This document shows positions 17,698 through 25,149 of a stretch of DNA of 64,000 nt, one piece after another. The DNA is taken from assembly GCF_007679495.1 (NCBI RefSeq), contig NZ_VEGP01000019.1:24227-88226 (forward strand). The letters run 5' to 3'. The notes under the pieces are model-generated. The model did not search any database. It saw only the letters and a program-made list of their open reading frames with translations, and was not told where the DNA came from. Each line of letters begins with the position of its first letter. Within the stretch, counting starts at the first letter, position 1. The DNA is from Paenibacillus sp. 32O-W (GTDB taxonomy: Bacteria > Bacillota > Bacilli > Paenibacillales > NBRC-103111). The position numbers were made by a program, and so were the translations under genes.

Positions 17698-18156
17698 ATG
17701 CATTATCTTTATACCGCATTATTGGTGATTCATATCTTGTCGGCTATCTTAGGTGTCGGACCCGTCTTTCTCCTTAATATGATTTTGCGGAAAGCGAAGA
17801 CGGCGGAGCAGCTTCGCTATGCTCACCGGATCGTGAGCAGATTGAATCGGAACGCCAACGCTTCCTTCGGCTTGATCCTTCTCTCCGGGTTGTCGATGGG
17901 GTGGATAAATCCTTGGTTGTTTCGGTTGGAATGGTATATCGCATCCTTGGTCTTATTTTTCGTATCCGGCGTATATGCCATCACGGCGGTAGAGCCGATT
18001 TTGAAGCAAATGAACAGAGTAGCGGGGCAAACGGAGGACAGCGACATCCCCCGCGAGCATGCGGCGTTGCTTCAGAAAAAGCAAGTTCGCGATCGGGTCG
18101 CAAACCTCATCGCGATAGCCATTATCCTTCTTATGATCGTCAAGCCTACGTTCTGA
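17698..18156 (+). CDS. DUF2269 family membrane protein
   Basis: 152 residues with four predicted transmembrane helices (about 5-25, 50-72, 78-98, 132-150). The start HYLYTALLVIHILSAILGVGPVFLLNMIL and the RIVSRLNRNANASFG loop match the DUF2269 pattern. AAAGGAGG lies 6-7 nt before the ATG. Function unknown; members are small integral membrane proteins. It follows the MarR gene and the SDR remnant in the same direction, so it is probably MarR-controlled. Confidence 0.8.
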   Translation: MHYLYTALLVIHILSAILGVGPVFLLNMILRKAKTAEQLRYAHRIVSRLNRNANASFGLILLSGLSMGWINPWLFRLEWYIASLVLFFVSGVYAITAVEPILKQMNRVAGQTEDSDIPREHAALLQKKQVRDRVANLIAIAIILLMIVKPTF

Positions 18157-18234
18157 TCCGGATGAAGAAGGGGAATCATGAATCGGCCCATCCATGAGTG
18201 GCAAGCCCTTCGAGATGCCGGCTGATGAATAACG

Positions 18235-18263
18235 ACGGCAGTCAATCCAAGATTGGCTGCCGT
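18235..18263. terminator. Hairpin after the DUF2269 gene
   Basis: ACGGCAGTCAATC-CAA-GATTGGCTGCCGT: a 13-bp stem with one G-U pair and no U-tract. The remaining 18157-18505 region shows no gene. Confidence 0.45.
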
Positions 18264-18505
18264 TGCCCGTTGAAGTAACGGGCAGGAGAACACAGCAATA
18301 CAAGCTCGAATATTCCATGTCACATGTGCAAAAATGAGCAAACCAAAAGAAATACCCTATAATTTGAAACAGTGGTATTATTATGATGAAATACGTAATT
18401 TCGAGGGTTTGTGCGCAGGAATTGTTATGGACGATGTCGATGCATCCCTTATTTTTTAGCGTTAAAGCTTGCTCTTAATGTTTCATGGAAATGGAGGGGC
18501 GACAA

Positions 18506-19291
18506 ATGAAGGTTTATATACTTACAGATATGGAAGGCATCAGTCTGGCTTATCATTGGGATCATGTTAAGGAAGGGACGCCTTATTATCGGAACTATCA
18601 GAACATACTGACGAACGAAGTTAACGCGGCGGTTGAGGGAGCACTGGCCGCCGGCGCAAGTACAGTTATTGTAAATGACGGGCATGGGGGCGGTTCGGAT
18701 TACAACTTGCTCTGGGAGAAGCTCCATTCGTCTGCAATCCTCGAAAAACCCGGTTCTTCTACAAATATATTAACTTCGTTGGACGAATCTTTCCATGCGC
18801 TGCTTCTTGTTGGTTACCACGCTATGGAAGGAACACCTCTTGCGGTAATGCCGCATACTCAAAGTCATGTGAAATGGAAGTCTTATGAAATTTGCGGACA
18901 GGTCTACGGTGAAATTGGCCAAATGGCCCTTATAGCCGGCGATTATGGCGTTCCTGTGGCTTATATTAGCGGTGATCTTGCCGCTGTCCAGGAGGCGAGA
19001 CAGTTGTTGGGACCGGATCTGCCTAATACGGTTGTCAAATGGGGGCATCCCAACGGCAAGGTTAGAAGTCTTCACCCGGAACAATCGGCAAGACAAATTA
19101 GGGCCGACGTGGAACGGGCGCTGCAGTTCAAGGATCGGAAACCATTCTACTTCCCGGGCCCTTATGAAATTACCGTCAGGCTTAAAGAACCGCAATTCGC
19201 GGACGAATATGTTTCCAAAGACATTCGGCGGGTGGATGAAGTCACTATTTCCAAGACTGTGAACTCTGCTCAATATATTTTGGACCTCTAA
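18506..19291 (+). CDS. M55 family D-aminopeptidase (DppA-like)
   Basis: Zinc-dependent peptidase family that removes N-terminal D-residues (D-Ala-D-Ala, D-Ala-Gly-Gly in B. subtilis DppA). The 261 residues keep the expected ligands: Asp8 and Glu10 in TDMEG, His60 in NDGHGGGS, His105 in VGYHAMEG and Glu136 in GEIGQMA. The ATG at 18506 follows GGAGGGG. An upstream in-frame ATG at 18485 lacks a site. It stands alone, without the dpp transporter seen in B. subtilis. Likely intracellular role in use of D-amino-acid peptides from cell-wall turnover. Confidence 0.9.
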   Translation: MKVYILTDMEGISLAYHWDHVKEGTPYYRNYQNILTNEVNAAVEGALAAGASTVIVNDGHGGGSDYNLLWEKLHSSAILEKPGSSTNILTSLDESFHALLLVGYHAMEGTPLAVMPHTQSHVKWKSYEICGQVYGEIGQMALIAGDYGVPVAYISGDLAAVQEARQLLGPDLPNTVVKWGHPNGKVRSLHPEQSARQIRADVERALQFKDRKPFYFPGPYEITVRLKEPQFADEYVSKDIRRVDEVTISKTVNSAQYILDL

Positions 19292-19297
19292 AAAGAG

Positions 19298-19378
19298 TTG
19301 GCCGAAGAGGGTACCCTCATGAACGGGAAGCAGATAAAAGATGCAGCCGCAGACCGTCATGAGGGGTTATTCGGCCGA
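19298..19378. repeat. Long imperfect inverted repeat
   Basis: TTGGCCGAA...CCCTCATGAACGG and CCGTCATGAGGGG...TTCGGCCGA pair over about 25 positions with small bulges and enclose a 27-nt loop. It starts just after the M55 gene stop. It may act as a terminator for that gene, though a U-tract is missing. Confidence 0.5.
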
Positions 19379-19455
19379 TATTCCTCGCCCCGCTGTCCGT
19401 TCATCAACCAATCCTGTGCTAAATTCAGCATCCAAATTTGACGTTTCGAAGATAG

Positions 19456-20046
19456 CTATTGTTCTCGGATTTGAAGCAGCTCGAAGATTACGAGCAGCAT
19501 TTCCTCCAGTTTAATTCTTTCGTCAACAAAGTGCTGCAGATTAATTCCATTAAATAAGGCCATGGATGCTGTAGCAAGAATCCTCGCGTCCAGGGGACTT
19601 CCAATAAGGTCTTCGTCCTTCATCACTTGAAAAAAATGCGTGAGGAATTGTCGCCATTCTTCCATTTGTTCAATAAGCCTTTCCTTGACCAGGGGAAGCT
19701 CATTCGAGTTCATGCATCCATGAATCAGTAATAACGAGGAACCTTGCTCATAAGATTCTCTGATTAACCGTAGAGAAAATTCCTTGAAATTGCTCAGCAT
19801 ATTCTGATCCTTCCGTGCCAATGCCGCTTTTAATTCATCAAAATAAAAGTCGATTCCTTCCTTGATGATGGTAAGCAAGAATTCCTCTTTACTAGTGAAA
19901 TGAGCATAAAAGCCGCCTTTTGAATAACCTGCGTGTTTTACGATTTGCTCGATGCTTGTATTTGAATAGCCTTGGCGGGAGAACAGCTCTACTCCGGACT
20001 TAATTAATCTATCGATTGTTTTCTGTGATTGCTCCTGATTTCCCAT
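19456..20046 (-). CDS. TetR family transcriptional regulator
   Basis: 196 residues from the ATG at 20046 (AAAGGAG 9 nt upstream; a TTG two codons earlier is less well placed). N-terminal HTH: VELFSRQGYSNTSIEQIVKHAGYSKGGFYAHFTSKEEF (about 20-57). The C-terminal ligand domain is helical. Divergent from the secreted-protein gene at 20204, with an 18-bp palindrome between them, so it probably represses itself and that gene. Confidence 0.9.
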   Translation of the reverse strand: MGNQEQSQKTIDRLIKSGVELFSRQGYSNTSIEQIVKHAGYSKGGFYAHFTSKEEFLLTIIKEGIDFYFDELKAALARKDQNMLSNFKEFSLRLIRESYEQGSSLLLIHGCMNSNELPLVKERLIEQMEEWRQFLTHFFQVMKDEDLIGSPLDARILATASMALFNGINLQHFVDERIKLEEMLLVIFELLQIREQ

Positions 20047-20118
20047 TTCCAAATCTCCTTTTATAATTCTGAAGACCCATTGATTATAACATATTTTGAA
20101 ATGTATAATGATCCCTAA

Positions 20119-20136
20119 ATACCGACCGGTTGGTAT
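20119..20136. promoter_or_regulatory. TetR-type operator
   Basis: ATACCGACCGGTTGGTAT is an 18-bp palindrome with only the central-flank pair unmatched. The ATACCGACCGGTTGGTAT pattern closely matches TetR/QacR-type sites (ATACCGnCCGGTnGGTAT). It lies in the divergent gap, downstream of TATAAT at 20104. Confidence 0.8.
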
Positions 20137-20203
20137 GAAGACGGAGTGAAAAGTTTTTCGTAAGCAATCTCTCGGTGAGAAAATAGTAAAGGAGACATCG
20201 ATA

Positions 20204-20674
20204 ATGAATAAAAAGAGTTGGATGATTGCGGCGGCATTTGTTGTACTTTTGACTCTCGTATTCTTACCTGTCCAGCAGTCTTACAGTGCGGAGGGCTCTG
20301 AGACAGCCGGAATTACAGGCAGTGCGCTTGATGGCAAGTTTCATCTTAGTCACGTGATCAAAATCTACGTACCGTCTACGGTAAAGGGCAACATCCCGAT
20401 TACCGAGGAAGCACAGCAAAGATTCGTTGATGAGGCGCTTACGAATTTCTCGGAATGGTTTGGGGGCGCTACCGCTGTGGATGGGGAAGGAGCTTGGGTC
20501 GATAAAGATAAGACTTTGATTAAGGAAAACGTCACGATTGTTTACGCTTTCGCCGAAAAGCTCGATAAAAAATCGATTGATCAAGTGGTGGCTTACGCGA
20601 AGCAGCTGAAAGAAGATTTGGCACAGTCTTCGGTATCCCTCGAAGTGGATGGCAAAATGTATTTTATAGAGTAA
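20204..20674 (+). CDS. Secreted protein with a DUF3574-like domain
   Basis: 156 residues. Sec signal peptide (MNKKSWMIAAAFVVLLTLVFLPVQQSYSA, cleavage near residue 29). The mature part has an EAQQRFVDEALTNFSEWFGGATAVDGEGAWVD block followed by IVYAFAEK, reminiscent of DUF3574 proteins; this is from memory and moderate. AAAGGAG precedes the ATG. Regulated by the divergent TetR through the shared operator. Role unknown. Confidence 0.7.
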   Translation: MNKKSWMIAAAFVVLLTLVFLPVQQSYSAEGSETAGITGSALDGKFHLSHVIKIYVPSTVKGNIPITEEAQQRFVDEALTNFSEWFGGATAVDGEGAWVDKDKTLIKENVTIVYAFAEKLDKKSIDQVVAYAKQLKEDLAQSSVSLEVDGKMYFIE

Positions 20675-20775
20675 AAAAGTTTCGTCAGCAAGACTGGGTA
20701 CCATTGGAATTGCAGTCGAAGTAGGACGTGGGAATCGTTTCTTTTCGTAAGGAATAATTTATGAGATGTCATCGA

Positions 20776-20805
20776 CTCGTACCTTTAGGGTGCGGGCTTT
20801 TTTTT
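20776..20805 (+). terminator. Terminator after the secreted-protein gene
   Basis: CTCGTACC-TTTA-GGGTGCGGG pair (with G-U pairs) and are followed by eight U residues. Confidence 0.75.
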
Positions 20806-20919
20806 GTTCAACGAATAAAATGCTGAATGATATTGCCAATAGTATTCATTATTGAAGAAACTTTTTTTCTTTGTTATAATCCTTTTGAATTTCCAACTAT
20901 TAGAAAATAGAGGAGTGTA

Positions 20920-21973
20920 ATGATGGCTATCATTTCTTTACATGATGTAGTAAAGGAATATAAGCAATATAAGCGATATAAAGGGTTCTGGGGGTCATTT
21001 CGCAATTTGGTCACTCAGGAATATTCTATTAATCGAGCAGTAGAAGAGATCTCTTTTTCAATAGCCAAGGGAGAGGCCGTTGGACTGCTTGGGCAAAATG
21101 GTGCAGGCAAATCAACAATTATTAAAATGCTGACAGGCATTCTTGTCCCCACTTCGGGCCATGTTCTTGTTCGCGGAAACAATCCGCATAAAAAGAGAAG
21201 AGAAAATAATCGGCATATCGGAGTTGTATTTGGACAGAGGAGTCAGTTGTGGTGGGATCTTCCTGTCGCCGATTCGTTTGATTTGCACAGGCATATTTAT
21301 AAAATACCCCTTAAATCATACAAGGAAAATTATAATAAATACATTGAATTGCTGGGCATGCATTCATTCATCACACAGCCTGTACGTCAATTAAGTTTGG
21401 GGCAGCGGATGCGCGCAGAAATTGCGATCTCCCTCTTGCATGAGCCCGACATTTTATTTCTGGATGAGCCTACGATCGGGTTGGATATTATGGCAAAGGA
21501 CCGGATACGGGAGTTTCTGCGAACCGTAAATCAGGAGAAAAAAGTAACTATCATTCTGACAACCCATGATATGAAAGATATCGATGAGATTTGTCCCCGA
21601 TTGCTGGTTGTGAACAAAGGGAAGTTAGTTTATGACGGCGAGGTCAAGCAATTGAAGGAGCAGTTAGGCGGGGGGCAGAAGGTGACGATTGAATTTGCCG
21701 ATCCAATCCATCCTATATCTATTCCCGGTGCCCAATTGATTCAATGAAGGAAAGCGCAAGCATTATCAGTTTTCTCGGAATAATGCTTCTGTTTTTGAAC
21801 AAATCAGCAAAATAGCAGCACAGCATCCGGTTATCGACGTGACGATGCGGGAGAACGATATTGAGGACGTCATAAGGTCTTTATACCAACACCTGGAGGG
21901 TGAAGGTTCTGAAAGCGATAAAAGTATGCAAGGATTGTCCAATTTCGTGGAGAAGAAGGTGGCCGGCACATGA
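20920..21973 (+). pseudogene. ABC-2 exporter ATPase, frameshifted near the 3' end
   Basis: ATP-binding subunit of a DUF990/daunorubicin-type exporter. The intact part has Walker A GLLGQNGAGKST, the Q-loop region GVVFGQRSQLWWDLP, signature LSLGQRMR and Walker B ILFLDEPTIGLD. The frame stops at TGA 21745-21747, but the next frame continues from 21746 with EGKRKHYQFSRNNASVFEQ and runs to a stop overlapping the next gene (21971-21973), as expected for a ~350-residue protein of this family. One base appears to have been gained just upstream. All catalytic motifs precede the shift, so a shortened protein (275 residues) could still bind ATP. Confidence 0.8.
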
Positions 21974-22758
21974 TGGCTTATTTCTCCCAAGCCATGAAAT
22001 CGTTCTCAAGAAGTATGGCCTATCGGGCTGAAGTATGGCTACAAATTGGCGGCAACATCCTTTTTCTTCTCATTCAAATATCGATATGGAAAGCCCTGCT
22101 TGGAGATTCCATTACGAGTGGTGTAGGACTTAAAGAAATGGTAATCTATTCCATATTGAATACGAGCTTATCTATCATACTGATGACACATGTACATAAC
22201 CAGGTTGATGAGAGTTTGAAGACGGGCGGAATAATGATGCATCTTGTAAAACCGCTTCGCTATCCTTTCTTTTTGTTTGCCGATGAAGCGGGGAAAAACA
22301 TGTATAAGATTGTTTTTCAGTTGATACCGACTTTGCTTATTGCCGCGTTGCTCTTCGGGCTGCAGCCGATCTCCGCAACTCATGATCTCATTCCCTTTGT
22401 GGCCACTGTTATGATCGCCTTGTTGATTTCTTTTGGGATTGGCTATCTTATTGCCCTGGTCGCCTTTTGGTTTATGACAACCTTTGCTCTAAGGTGGACG
22501 GTGGGAGGACTTATTAAAATTTTTTCAGGTTCATTTATCCCGCTATGGTTCTTCCCTCCGGTCTGGCAGGATATTGCCAATATGCTGCCTTTCAAGTTTC
22601 TGGGATTTGTTCCTGCTGCAGTTTATTTAGGGAAAATGACATCAAACGAAATCTATCAAAATATCATTGTCGGCTTGATTTGGATTGCTATTCTGTACGG
22701 TTTGGTATCGTTATTATGGTGGAAGGCACTACGGCGTCTGGCAATACAAGGCGGTTAA
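21970..22758 (+). CDS. ABC-2 type permease (first subunit)
   Basis: 262 residues with six predicted membrane helices. It begins with an amphipathic segment (YFSQAMKSFSRSMAYRAEVWLQIGGN), as in DUF990/ABC-2 permeases. The start overlaps the stop of the frameshifted ATPase frame, confirming the operon order ATPase-permease-permease. The frame is intact. It needs the partner permease at 22787, which is broken, so transport by this set is doubtful. Confidence 0.85.
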   Translation: MMAYFSQAMKSFSRSMAYRAEVWLQIGGNILFLLIQISIWKALLGDSITSGVGLKEMVIYSILNTSLSIILMTHVHNQVDESLKTGGIMMHLVKPLRYPFFLFADEAGKNMYKIVFQLIPTLLIAALLFGLQPISATHDLIPFVATVMIALLISFGIGYLIALVAFWFMTTFALRWTVGGLIKIFSGSFIPLWFFPPVWQDIANMLPFKFLGFVPAAVYLGKMTSNEIYQNIIVGLIWIAILYGLVSLLWWKALRRLAIQGG

Positions 22759-22786
22759 CAGATTATGTAGAAAAAGAAGGGATCCT

Positions 22787-23554
22787 ATGGGCTTGTCGCT
22801 ATTTTTGCGTTTCGTTCTATATAAATTTAAATCGCAGATGGAATATCGTGGGGCATTCCTAATCGGGATCTGGGGGCAGGGATTAGGATATGTTGCAGAC
22901 TTTGTTGTGCTATGGCTGTTGGTGCAAAAATTTCAAACGATTAACGGATGGAATTGGTCTGAGATAGCACTGCTCGTTAGTCTTAATGTATTTACTTACG
23001 CGCTTGGCGCATCATTTTTTTACCATATGACGGGTTTCGATTCATTGGTTATAAGCGGGGGATTCGACCGCTATTGACTTCACCTCTTCATCCGCTTACC
23101 CACCTTAGCGCAAATCAATTCAATATAGGGTATATTGCGCATTTCATCGTTGCCGGTTCGTTTTTAATTTGGTCGTTAGTGCAATTGGAGACCGATTGGT
23201 CCATTGCCACCATATTTTTTCTTGGTGTCGTATTAGTCAGCGGCGGGTTGATGCATGCTGCCGCATTCATTTTCTACAAGATCTCAGTTTTTATTTACTT
23301 TGTATGGCGCGTTGCGTGACTTTATATCTTATCCCATATCCATTTATGGTTTCTTCGTGCAAACGCTGCTAACCTTCGGTATTCCGTTTGCGTTTATTAA
23401 TTATTACCCATCCGTCGTCATCCTTTCCAAGGATGGGGGAATATTCCCGACTTGGTTAGGTTTAATTGCCCCTCTAGTTGCCGTAGCTTGTTTCTTGCTT
23501 TCACTTTTGATGTGGTTTTATGGAATTAAAAGATATCAGAGTGCGGGAGGATAA
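22787..23554 (+). pseudogene. ABC-2 type permease (second subunit), two frameshifts
   Basis: Three consecutive frames together rebuild one ~255-residue permease. Piece 1 (22787-23077) ends FDSLVISGGFDRY. Piece 2 (from about 23074) continues LTSPLHPLTHLSANQFNIGY up to VFIYFVW. Piece 3 (from about 23305) continues GALRDFISYPISIYGFFVQT to the end. Each junction needs one missing base, at a TAT-TG site near 23074 and at TATGGCGCG near 23310. The protein family is DUF990-like. The gene is inactive unless these are sequencing errors. Confidence 0.8.
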
Positions 23555-23593
23555 ATCTTCGATTTCCTCGATAATTAACGTGTTCACTGAAAA

Positions 23594-23651
23594 AACAAGC
23601 GATCCTCGAGGAGACGGTTAAACTATAATCTCCAGGGATCGCTTGTTTTGC
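23594..23651. terminator. Bidirectional terminator
   Basis: AACAAGCGATCC pairs with GGATCGCTTGTT around a 30-nt loop, preceded by an A-run and followed by TTGCTT. It lies between the exporter remnant and the convergent methyltransferase gene. Confidence 0.75.
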
Positions 23652-23690
23652 TTATGTTGAAATGACGAGCTTCTTTTGTTGTTGCTACCC

Positions 23691-24572
23691 TTATATCATT
23701 TTCTTGTTTACCCCGACTAAAATATCCAAATCTATTGTGATCTGCGCGGAGTCTTGATTTTTGAACATATCCGTGTGCAATTTGTCTGACGACCAGGCAA
23801 GAGGGGTCATTTGTGTCAAATGATCCATTTCCTTCCGGTTTAATTTTTTGGCATAGCTGATATGGGCAGCATCCAGTAAATCGAAGTGTTTTTTAAAAAG
23901 CTCCGCGGATTCATCATTTTTATATTGCTCTTTTTCATTGTTTTCAAAGAAGGCTTTTCGCAGCTCCAATAAATAATCGGGCCGAGGCACGACTTTAATG
24001 ATCAACCCGTCAGGAACCAAAACCCTCTTGAATTCCTTATAATTCGAGGGAGACAAAATATTCAATATGACATGGAACGAATCATCTCTGAACGGCAGCT
24101 TGGCTAAATCGCTAACAAGCCAAATGTGGTTTTCGTATCTTTTGGAAGCCAGGTTAATAGCCTCCTTCGATATATCCAGGCCGAATCCGGTCATGGCTGG
24201 GTGTATCCGCTCATTCAAAATTTTCTGCAGATGAGAGCCTTCTCCGCAGCCTAAATCTACAACCATTAAAGGAGATGCGGAGGCAGCCGCATGCCCTTGT
24301 ATACATCTTACGATGGCTTCATGCAAAGGAGTATATAATTCACTTTCGGCAATCATTTTGTGTCTTGCTTCAAATAATTCTTTTTTGTAATGACTGTTAG
24401 CGGGACGGGTCAGTAAATTCAGATAGCCGGTTTTGGCAAAATCAAATGTATGCTTATTAAGGCACCTCATGCTTTTTAGTTCCGTTACCTTCATCGAACC
24501 GCTGCAGTGGGGGCATTTGAAGATCGTTTCAAATGTCTTCGCTATTTTTGCGCTGTTGTTTAACTTGTTCAT
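23691..24572 (-). CDS. rlmA: 23S rRNA guanine-N1 methyltransferase, RlmA type
   Basis: SAM-dependent methylation of a guanine in 23S rRNA hairpin 35 (G745 in RlmA(I), G748 in RlmA(II)/TlrB; the latter gives resistance to mycinosylated macrolides such as tylosin). 293 residues: an N-terminal Cys/His zinc site (CPHCSGSM...RCLNKHTFD), the GYLNLL block, SAM motif I VVDLGCGEGSHL, and LNILSP plus FKRVLVPDGLIIKVVP. AAAGGGAGA precedes the ATG. The Gram-positive host favours the RlmA(II) type. The leader carries a strong terminator and overlapping ORF, suggesting attenuation control by ribosome-targeting drugs. Confidence 0.88.
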   Translation of the reverse strand: MNKLNNSAKIAKTFETIFKCPHCSGSMKVTELKSMRCLNKHTFDFAKTGYLNLLTRPANSHYKKELFEARHKMIAESELYTPLHEAIVRCIQGHAAASASPLMVVDLGCGEGSHLQKILNERIHPAMTGFGLDISKEAINLASKRYENHIWLVSDLAKLPFRDDSFHVILNILSPSNYKEFKRVLVPDGLIIKVVPRPDYLLELRKAFFENNEKEQYKNDESAELFKKHFDLLDAAHISYAKKLNRKEMDHLTQMTPLAWSSDKLHTDMFKNQDSAQITIDLDILVGVNKKMI

Positions 24573-24691
24573 TCTGTCTCTCCCTTTCTTACCAAAATAA
24601 AAAAATCACAGGCTATTTGCCCGTGATTCAGAGTAAATGGGAAGAAGACCTTACAGGTAAGGTTTATTATATGAAAATAGTCGTAGCCCAA
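24569..24691 (-). promoter_or_regulatory. Upstream ORF crossing the attenuator of rlmA
   Basis: On the minus strand AAGGGGAAGG (24705-24696) is followed by TTG at 24691 opening 40 codons. They read straight through the terminator hairpin and end in a TGA overlapping the rlmA ATG (ATGA). The end of the peptide includes PFTLNHGQIACDFFILV. A shorter ORF, MQMITFSLY, lies just upstream (24733-24704). Translation or stalling here could decide whether the hairpin forms. Coding status is inferred from the binding site and overlap only. Confidence 0.5.
24596..24628 (-). terminator. Intrinsic terminator/attenuator in the rlmA leader
   Basis: Minus strand: AATCACGGGC-AAATA-GCCTGTGATT, a 10-bp stem with one G-U pair, followed by a U-tract TTTTTATTTT. 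It ends about 25 nt before the rlmA start and in the same orientation, so it must be bypassed for expression. A GGGCTA segment upstream (in ATTGGGCTACGAC) could pair with TAGCCT of the stem as an antiterminator. Confidence 0.8.
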
Positions 24692-24733
24692 TAAACCTTC
24701 CCCTTAATACAAAGAGAAGGTAATCATCTGCAT

Positions 24734-24838
24734 ACAAGGATAAACGGCTATCGCCGTCCATAGGACGGGCGCGTTTACCGATGAAATATAAGAACAGGTA
24801 TAGATAAAAACTTATACTTTCTTATATTTAAATAAAAG
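24734..24838 (-). repeat. Duplicated two-hairpin element, copy B (rlmA leader)
   Basis: Reverse complement of the element at 13957-14061. Conserved blocks include AATATAAGAAAGTATAAG, TTCTTATATTTCATCGGTAA, GGACGGCGATA and CCGTTTATCCTTG. Changes in the GC-rich stem (GCCCGTCC-TAT-GGACGGC here, GCCTGTCC-AAA-GGACGGC in copy A) keep pairing. Like copy A it lies sense to, and upstream of, the next gene (here rlmA). Confidence 0.75.
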
Positions 24839-24863
24839 AAAGGCAGATTAACCCGCCTTTCTT
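24836..24863. terminator. Hairpin upstream of copy B
   Basis: AAGAAAGGC pairs with GCCTTTCTT around a 10-nt loop. On the minus strand it is followed by TTTATTT, so it looks like a terminator placed ahead of the rlmA leader. Confidence 0.6.
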
Positions 24864-24885
24864 CATTAATTTATTGCGTAATGAA

Positions 24886-25014
24886 GATTATTAAAAATGG
24901 GCAGACTGATCCCGTTTACTCTGTTTTAAGACAAACAGAGTCTTTGAACATATTCAATTACTTGTTCAAAGAAGGGAGTCGCAGTCTGATATAGTACACC
25001 ATTATTTAATAATC
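24886..25014. repeat. Multibranched inverted-repeat element
   Basis: About 129 nt that folds into an outer stem (GATTATTAAAAATGG with CCATTATTTAATAATC), a second stem (CAGACTG, 24902, with CAGTCTG, 24982), a CCC/GGG step, and two hairpins inside (ACTCTGTTT/AAACAGAGT and CTTTGAACA/TGTTCAAAG). No ORF. Either a small mobile element of MITE type or a structured RNA. It lies between the SLH hydrolase terminator and the rlmA leader. Confidence 0.65.
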
Positions 25015-25082
25015 CTCCTCAAGATTTAAAGAGATACCTGAACTATAGCATGACTTTAAGGAATATTCAAGACGCATATTCA

Positions 25083-25126
25083 AACAATTGCCCGTCACCC
25101 CGGAACTCCGATAACGGGCAATTGTT
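25083..25126 (-). terminator. Terminator of the SLH serine hydrolase
   Basis: AACAATTGCCCGT pairs with ACGGGCAATTGTT, a 13-bp stem 24 nt after the stop at 25150, with TTTG following on the minus strand. Confidence 0.75.
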
Positions 25127-25149
25127 AATTAAATACCTACTTCTCAGGA

